A stretch of DNA of 7,201 bases, taken from Comamonadaceae bacterium. Its GTDB lineage: Bacteria > Pseudomonadota > Gammaproteobacteria > Burkholderiales > Burkholderiaceae_C. The translations under genes were made by a program, and so were the position numbers. The stretch lies in assembly GCA_013298415.1 (NCBI GenBank), contig JAAFHN010000126.1, positions 1 through 7,201 of the forward strand. Direction: 5' to 3'. The notes beneath the pieces were generated by a model. That model was not told the origin of the DNA, searched no databases, and was given only the letters and a program-made list of their open reading frames with translations. Positions 4,615-7,201 of the stretch are shown piece after piece (the stretch's first letter is position 1; each line of letters opens with the position of its first letter).

Positions 4615-6582
4615 GTGTCTGACAACAAGAGCACGACCGATTTGAACCCCAAGCCCTGCCGCATCGGCGGGGCCAGCGGCTTTTGGGGCGACAGCAGCAT
4701 GGCTGCGCCGCAATTGCTCAAGCTCGGAAATGTGGACTACATCGTGTTTGACTACTTGGCCGAGCTCACCATGAGCATCTTGGCTGCGCAGCGCATGAAA
4801 AACCCGGAGGCAGGCTATGCGCTGGATTTTGTGGCCGTGACTTGCAAGCAGGTGCTGGCCGAAGCGAAATCCCGCGGCATCAAGCTGATTTCCAACGCAG
4901 GCGGCGTGAACCCGCAAGCCTGCGCGAAGGCGGTGCGCGAGCTGGCGGCCAGCCTGGGCGTGGATGTGAAAGTGGCCGTGGTGACTGGCGACGATGTGCT
5001 GGCGCAAGCGAGTGCCATGCGCGAAGCCGGCGTTTGTGACCTCATCACCGGCAAGGCGTTGCCTGAGAAGCTGCTGACTGCCAACGCCTACCTGGGCGCA
5101 TGGCCCATCAAAGCCGCGCTCGATGCGGGGGCCGATGTGGTGATCACAGGCCGCTGTGTAGACAGCGCAGTCACGCTCGGCGCGCTGCTTCACCACTTTG
5201 GCTGGCAAGCGCATGAGCAAGACAAACTCGCGCAAGCCAGTCTCGCTGGCCACATCATCGAATGCGGCGCGCAAGGCTCGGGCGGGCTGTTCACCGATTG
5301 GGAAGATGTACCCGATTGGGCCAACATCGGCTACCCGATTGTGGAAGTGAGCGCGGATGCCAGCTTCATCGTCACCAAGCCGCCGCACACGGGCGGCCTG
5401 GTGAACCGCGCTGTGGTGGCCGAGCAATTGCTCTACGAGATTCACGATCCAGCTGCATACATGCTGCCCGATGTGGTGTGTGACTTCACCCAAGTGCAGA
5501 TCGAGGATGTGGGCGAGCACCAAGTGCGCGTGACTGGCGCTCGGGGCCTGGGTGCGCCTGAGCAGCTCAAGGTGAGCGCCACGCATGCCGATGGCTTCAA
5601 GGCCGTGGTGCAGCTTGCGATCATCGGCTTTGATGCAGCAGCCAAGGCCAGGCGCACGGGCGAGGCGCTGCTGGAGCGCACTTCGTGCATGTTGAAGCTG
5701 CTCGGCTTGCCGCCTTACAGCGCCACCCACATCGAAGTGCTCGGGGCGGAAAACGCCTACGGCCCGCATGCGAGCGTGGGTGCTGTGCGGGAGGCGATTT
5801 TGCGATTGGCTGTGCGCCATCCAGTGAAGGCTGCACTCGAACTCTTCGCCCGGGAAATCGCCAGCCCCGGCACATCGTTTTCCCCCGGCACCACCGGCAT
5901 GGATGGCGGCCGCCCCAGCGTGAACCCCTGCGTGGTGCAAGTGCAATGGCTGATGGATCGGGGCTTGGTGCAGCCGCAGGTGGACGTGGATGGCGCGCCT
6001 CTTGCACTCGCCCAGCCTGCCGCGCCGAGCTGGCGGGGGGCTTCCCAACCCGTTCGGGCTGAGCCTGTCGAAGCCTCACGCACCGCTCCCCCCGTTCGGG
6101 CTGAGCTTGTCGAAGCCTCACGTACCGCTCTACCCGTTCGGGCTGAGCCTGTCGAAGCCCACGCTCCCGTCCCAACGCACTCTGCGCGAACTCAGAGGGA
6201 TGACTCCACGGACGGCATCACAGTTCCCCTCATCCAAATCGCCCACGCCCGCAGCGGCGACAAAGGCAACACCAGCAACATCGGCGTGATCGCCCGCCAC
6301 CCCGATTTCTTGCCCATCATCGAAAGCCAAGTCACGCCCGAAGCCGTCAAAGCCTACCTCGCCCACTTCGTGCAAGGCGAAGTCACTCGCCATGCACTCC
6401 CCGGCATCCAAGCCTTCAACTTCGTCTGCACGCAGGCGCTGGGCGGTGGCGGCATGGCCAGCCTGCGCCACGATCCGCTGGGCAAAGGCATGGCGCAAAT
6501 CCTTCTGGGCATGCCCGTGCAGGTGCCAGCATCCCTTTCGCATCTATTCAAAAAATATAGCAAAGAAGTGAATAAATACTAG
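4615..6582 (+). CDS. atuA: acyclic terpene utilization AtuA family protein (655 aa) with repeat-expanded linker
   Basis: This belongs to the AtuA/DUF1446 family. Pseudomonas AtuA is encoded in the acyclic terpene (citronellol/geraniol) catabolic cluster, but its exact reaction is not established. The large N-terminal domain (about residues 15-455) begins with the family signature RIGGASGFWGDS (16-27) and VDYIVFDYLAELTMSIL (40-56), then NAGGVNP (94-100), VVITGRCVDSAVTLGALLHHF (175-195, only part of the conserved block), IIECGAQGSGG (214-224) and PHTGGLV (257-263). The C-terminal small domain (about 535-645) contains IAHARSGDKGNTSNIGVIAR and a glycine-rich GGGGMAS (610-616). In some bacteria this domain is a separate AtuA-related protein, so this is the fused form. 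The linker (about 465-534) contains three interspersed-repeat copies read as (P)VRAEP/LVEA at 479-515. The last residues (FKKYSKEVNKY) are unusually AT-rich. A product acting on acyl-CoA fits its neighbours. Confidence 0.92.
   Translation: MSDNKSTTDLNPKPCRIGGASGFWGDSSMAAPQLLKLGNVDYIVFDYLAELTMSILAAQRMKNPEAGYALDFVAVTCKQVLAEAKSRGIKLISNAGGVNPQACAKAVRELAASLGVDVKVAVVTGDDVLAQASAMREAGVCDLITGKALPEKLLTANAYLGAWPIKAALDAGADVVITGRCVDSAVTLGALLHHFGWQAHEQDKLAQASLAGHIIECGAQGSGGLFTDWEDVPDWANIGYPIVEVSADASFIVTKPPHTGGLVNRAVVAEQLLYEIHDPAAYMLPDVVCDFTQVQIEDVGEHQVRVTGARGLGAPEQLKVSATHADGFKAVVQLAIIGFDAAAKARRTGEALLERTSCMLKLLGLPPYSATHIEVLGAENAYGPHASVGAVREAILRLAVRHPVKAALELFAREIASPGTSFSPGTTGMDGGRPSVNPCVVQVQWLMDRGLVQPQVDVDGAPLALAQPAAPSWRGASQPVRAEPVEASRTAPPVRAELVEASRTALPVRAEPVEAHAPVPTHSARTQRDDSTDGITVPLIQIAHARSGDKGNTSNIGVIARHPDFLPIIESQVTPEAVKAYLAHFVQGEVTRHALPGIQAFNFVCTQALGGGGMASLRHDPLGKGMAQILLGMPVQVPASLSHLFKKYSKEVNKY
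6050..6159 (+). repeat. three in-frame tandem copies of the interspersed repeat (42-bp period) in atuA
   Basis: Copies of the 26-bp repeat start at 6050, 6092 and 6134, exactly 42 bp apart. They are separated by near-identical 16-bp spacers (6076-6091 and 6118-6133, both of the form TCACG-ACCGCTC). Because 42 is a multiple of three, each unit adds 14 residues and keeps the frame. Copy 2 differs from copies 1 and 3 by one base, giving Leu instead of Pro. The array lies precisely in the linker between the two AtuA domains. Confidence 0.92.
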
Positions 6583-6646
6583 GACAGTGGTCAACTCTTG
6601 CCCAAAATCCGTCGTTTCTCAGCTGTTTTGAGCTTCCAAAACCCAG

Positions 6647-7201
6647 TCAAAGCAAACCCGCCTCATCCAAAGCCACTTCCACCGGCTCCAGCTCACCATT
6701 GCGCATCCGGTAGAGCCAATGCTCCGCCGCCGAATCGTTGTAAGCCAGCAGGTTGCCCTCAGCGTCGAAGTCAGCCCAGGAAGGTTCGACCAGGCCGACG
6801 GGGTGAGGGACCATCACGCGCACTTGAGCCGGAGTCAGATCTGGGCTGACCGTCCAGCAGCGCATGCCGTCATCACCTGCAGTGGCGATGCGCGTGCGCC
6901 CATGCGCATCGGTGAAGCTGCAAATGCCCAGCGCCGAGCTGCTGTGGCCTTTCAGCGTTTGCACACACTGCCCCGAATCGGCATCCCAGAGCTTGGCGGT
7001 TTTGTCATGGCTCGCAGTGGCGATGCGCGTGCGCCCCAGCGCATCGGTGAAGCTGCAGACCCCCCCCACCGATCCGCTGTGGCCTTTGAAGGTTTGCACA
7101 CACTGCCCCGAATCGGCATCCCAGAGCTTGGCCGTGTTGTCATCGCTCGCAGTGGCGATGCGCGTGCGCCCATGCGCATCGGTGAAGCTGCAAATGCCCC
7201 A
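6647..7201 (-). CDS. WD40-repeat (beta-propeller) protein, C-terminal fragment
   Basis: The frame is open from the window's right edge, so the N-terminus is outside; 184 residues are visible. The repeats read as WD40 blades: CSFTDAHGRTRIATAS, a D-x-TAKLWDADSGQC segment, and a TLKGHS or TFKGHS segment carrying the GH dipeptide. Cysteines starting successive units fall at fragment residues 4, 49 and 94, an exact 45-residue period; the blade tryptophans are 27, 72 and 116. The third visible unit degenerates (GDDGMRCWTV) and leads to a non-repeat tail of about 65 residues (VSPDLTPAQV ... ALDEAGLL) that probably closes the propeller. WD40 propellers are protein- or ligand-binding scaffolds. In bacteria, very similar repeats often sit C-terminal to NTPase, protease-like or kinase domains, but which domain precedes them here cannot be seen. 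It converges on atuA and shows no functional tie to the beta-oxidation genes. Confidence 0.92.
   Translation of the reverse strand, partial: WGICSFTDAHGRTRIATASDDNTAKLWDADSGQCVQTFKGHSGSVGGVCSFTDALGRTRIATASHDKTAKLWDADSGQCVQTLKGHSSSALGICSFTDAHGRTRIATAGDDGMRCWTVSPDLTPAQVRVMVPHPVGLVEPSWADFDAEGNLLAYNDSAAEHWLYRMRNGELEPVEVALDEAGLL
6885..7201. repeat. 135-bp tandem repeat units encoding WD40 blades
   Basis: On the + strand, units begin at 6885, 7020 and 7155; the last is cut by the window edge. By hand alignment 6885-7019 and 7020-7154 differ at 16 of 135 positions. The partial unit 7155-7199 is identical to 6885-6929 over all 45 bases, while the middle unit differs from both at five of those positions. 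The array probably continues beyond the window. Confidence 0.9.

Noticed and set aside
4594..6048. Open minus-strand extension of the thioesterase frame to a 649-residue protein
   Set aside because: It is exactly antisense to atuA, is rich in His/Arg/Ala as expected from codon-bias shadows, and shows no domain. Only the last 164 residues resemble a hotdog thioesterase.
6050..6159. Possible CRISPR array
   Set aside because: The spacers are almost identical and only 16 bp, the array is inside a gene and in frame, and the unit is a dispersed genomic repeat.
6625..6642. Small hairpin GTTTTG-AGCTTC-CAAAAC between atuA and the WD40 gene
   Set aside because: Six mostly A-T pairs without a following U-run is too weak to call a terminator.
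6598..6849. 83-codon plus-strand open frame
   Set aside because: It is antisense to the WD40 gene tail, proline/arginine rich, and has no supporting signal.

Overview
The window looks like chromosomal DNA of a GC-rich betaproteobacterium, most likely Burkholderiales/Comamonadaceae (inferred). The grounds are the codon use, the gene families, and several copies of a short interspersed repeat with core CCGTTCGGGCTGAG that I associate with that family. I see no phage, insertion-sequence, tRNA, rRNA or CRISPR signatures.

Layout. (1) 1-246 (+): the last 81 residues of a thiolase. (2) 247-467: an intergenic stretch filled mainly by a nested 131-bp imperfect palindrome. (3) 468-2642 (+): a full-length FadB/FadJ-type enoyl-CoA hydratase/3-hydroxyacyl-CoA dehydrogenase. 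(4) 2643-2776: a spacer with degenerate copies of the interspersed repeat, running into (5) 2777-4000 (+), a TTC38-like tetratricopeptide protein whose ribosome binding site and start codon sit in the loop of a repeat-derived hairpin. (6) 4001-4098: a convergent spacer carrying a long inverted repeat. (7) 4099-4593 (-): a PaaI-type hotdog thioesterase. (8) 4615-6582 (+): an AtuA-family protein, head-to-head with the thioesterase, with a 42-bp tandem repeat inserted in frame in its interdomain linker. (9) 6583-6646: a short convergent spacer. (10) 6647-7201 (-): the C-terminal part of a WD40-repeat protein built from nearly identical 135-bp units and cut by the window edge.

The left and central genes fit one theme, acyl-CoA catabolism. 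Thiolase and the FadJ-like enzyme supply the hydration, oxidation and thiolysis steps of beta-oxidation. The hotdog protein probably hydrolyses acyl-CoA thioesters, and AtuA belongs to the family linked to acyclic terpene (citronellol/geraniol) use. The TTC38-like protein has no known biochemical role. The WD40 gene looks unrelated and marks the edge of the metabolic cluster.

The least ordinary content is how the interspersed repeat meets genes. It supplies codons to two proteins in the same reading frame (VRAEPVEA), brackets a translation start, and lies inside a large intergenic hairpin. The WD40 repeats also show signs of recent duplication or exchange.
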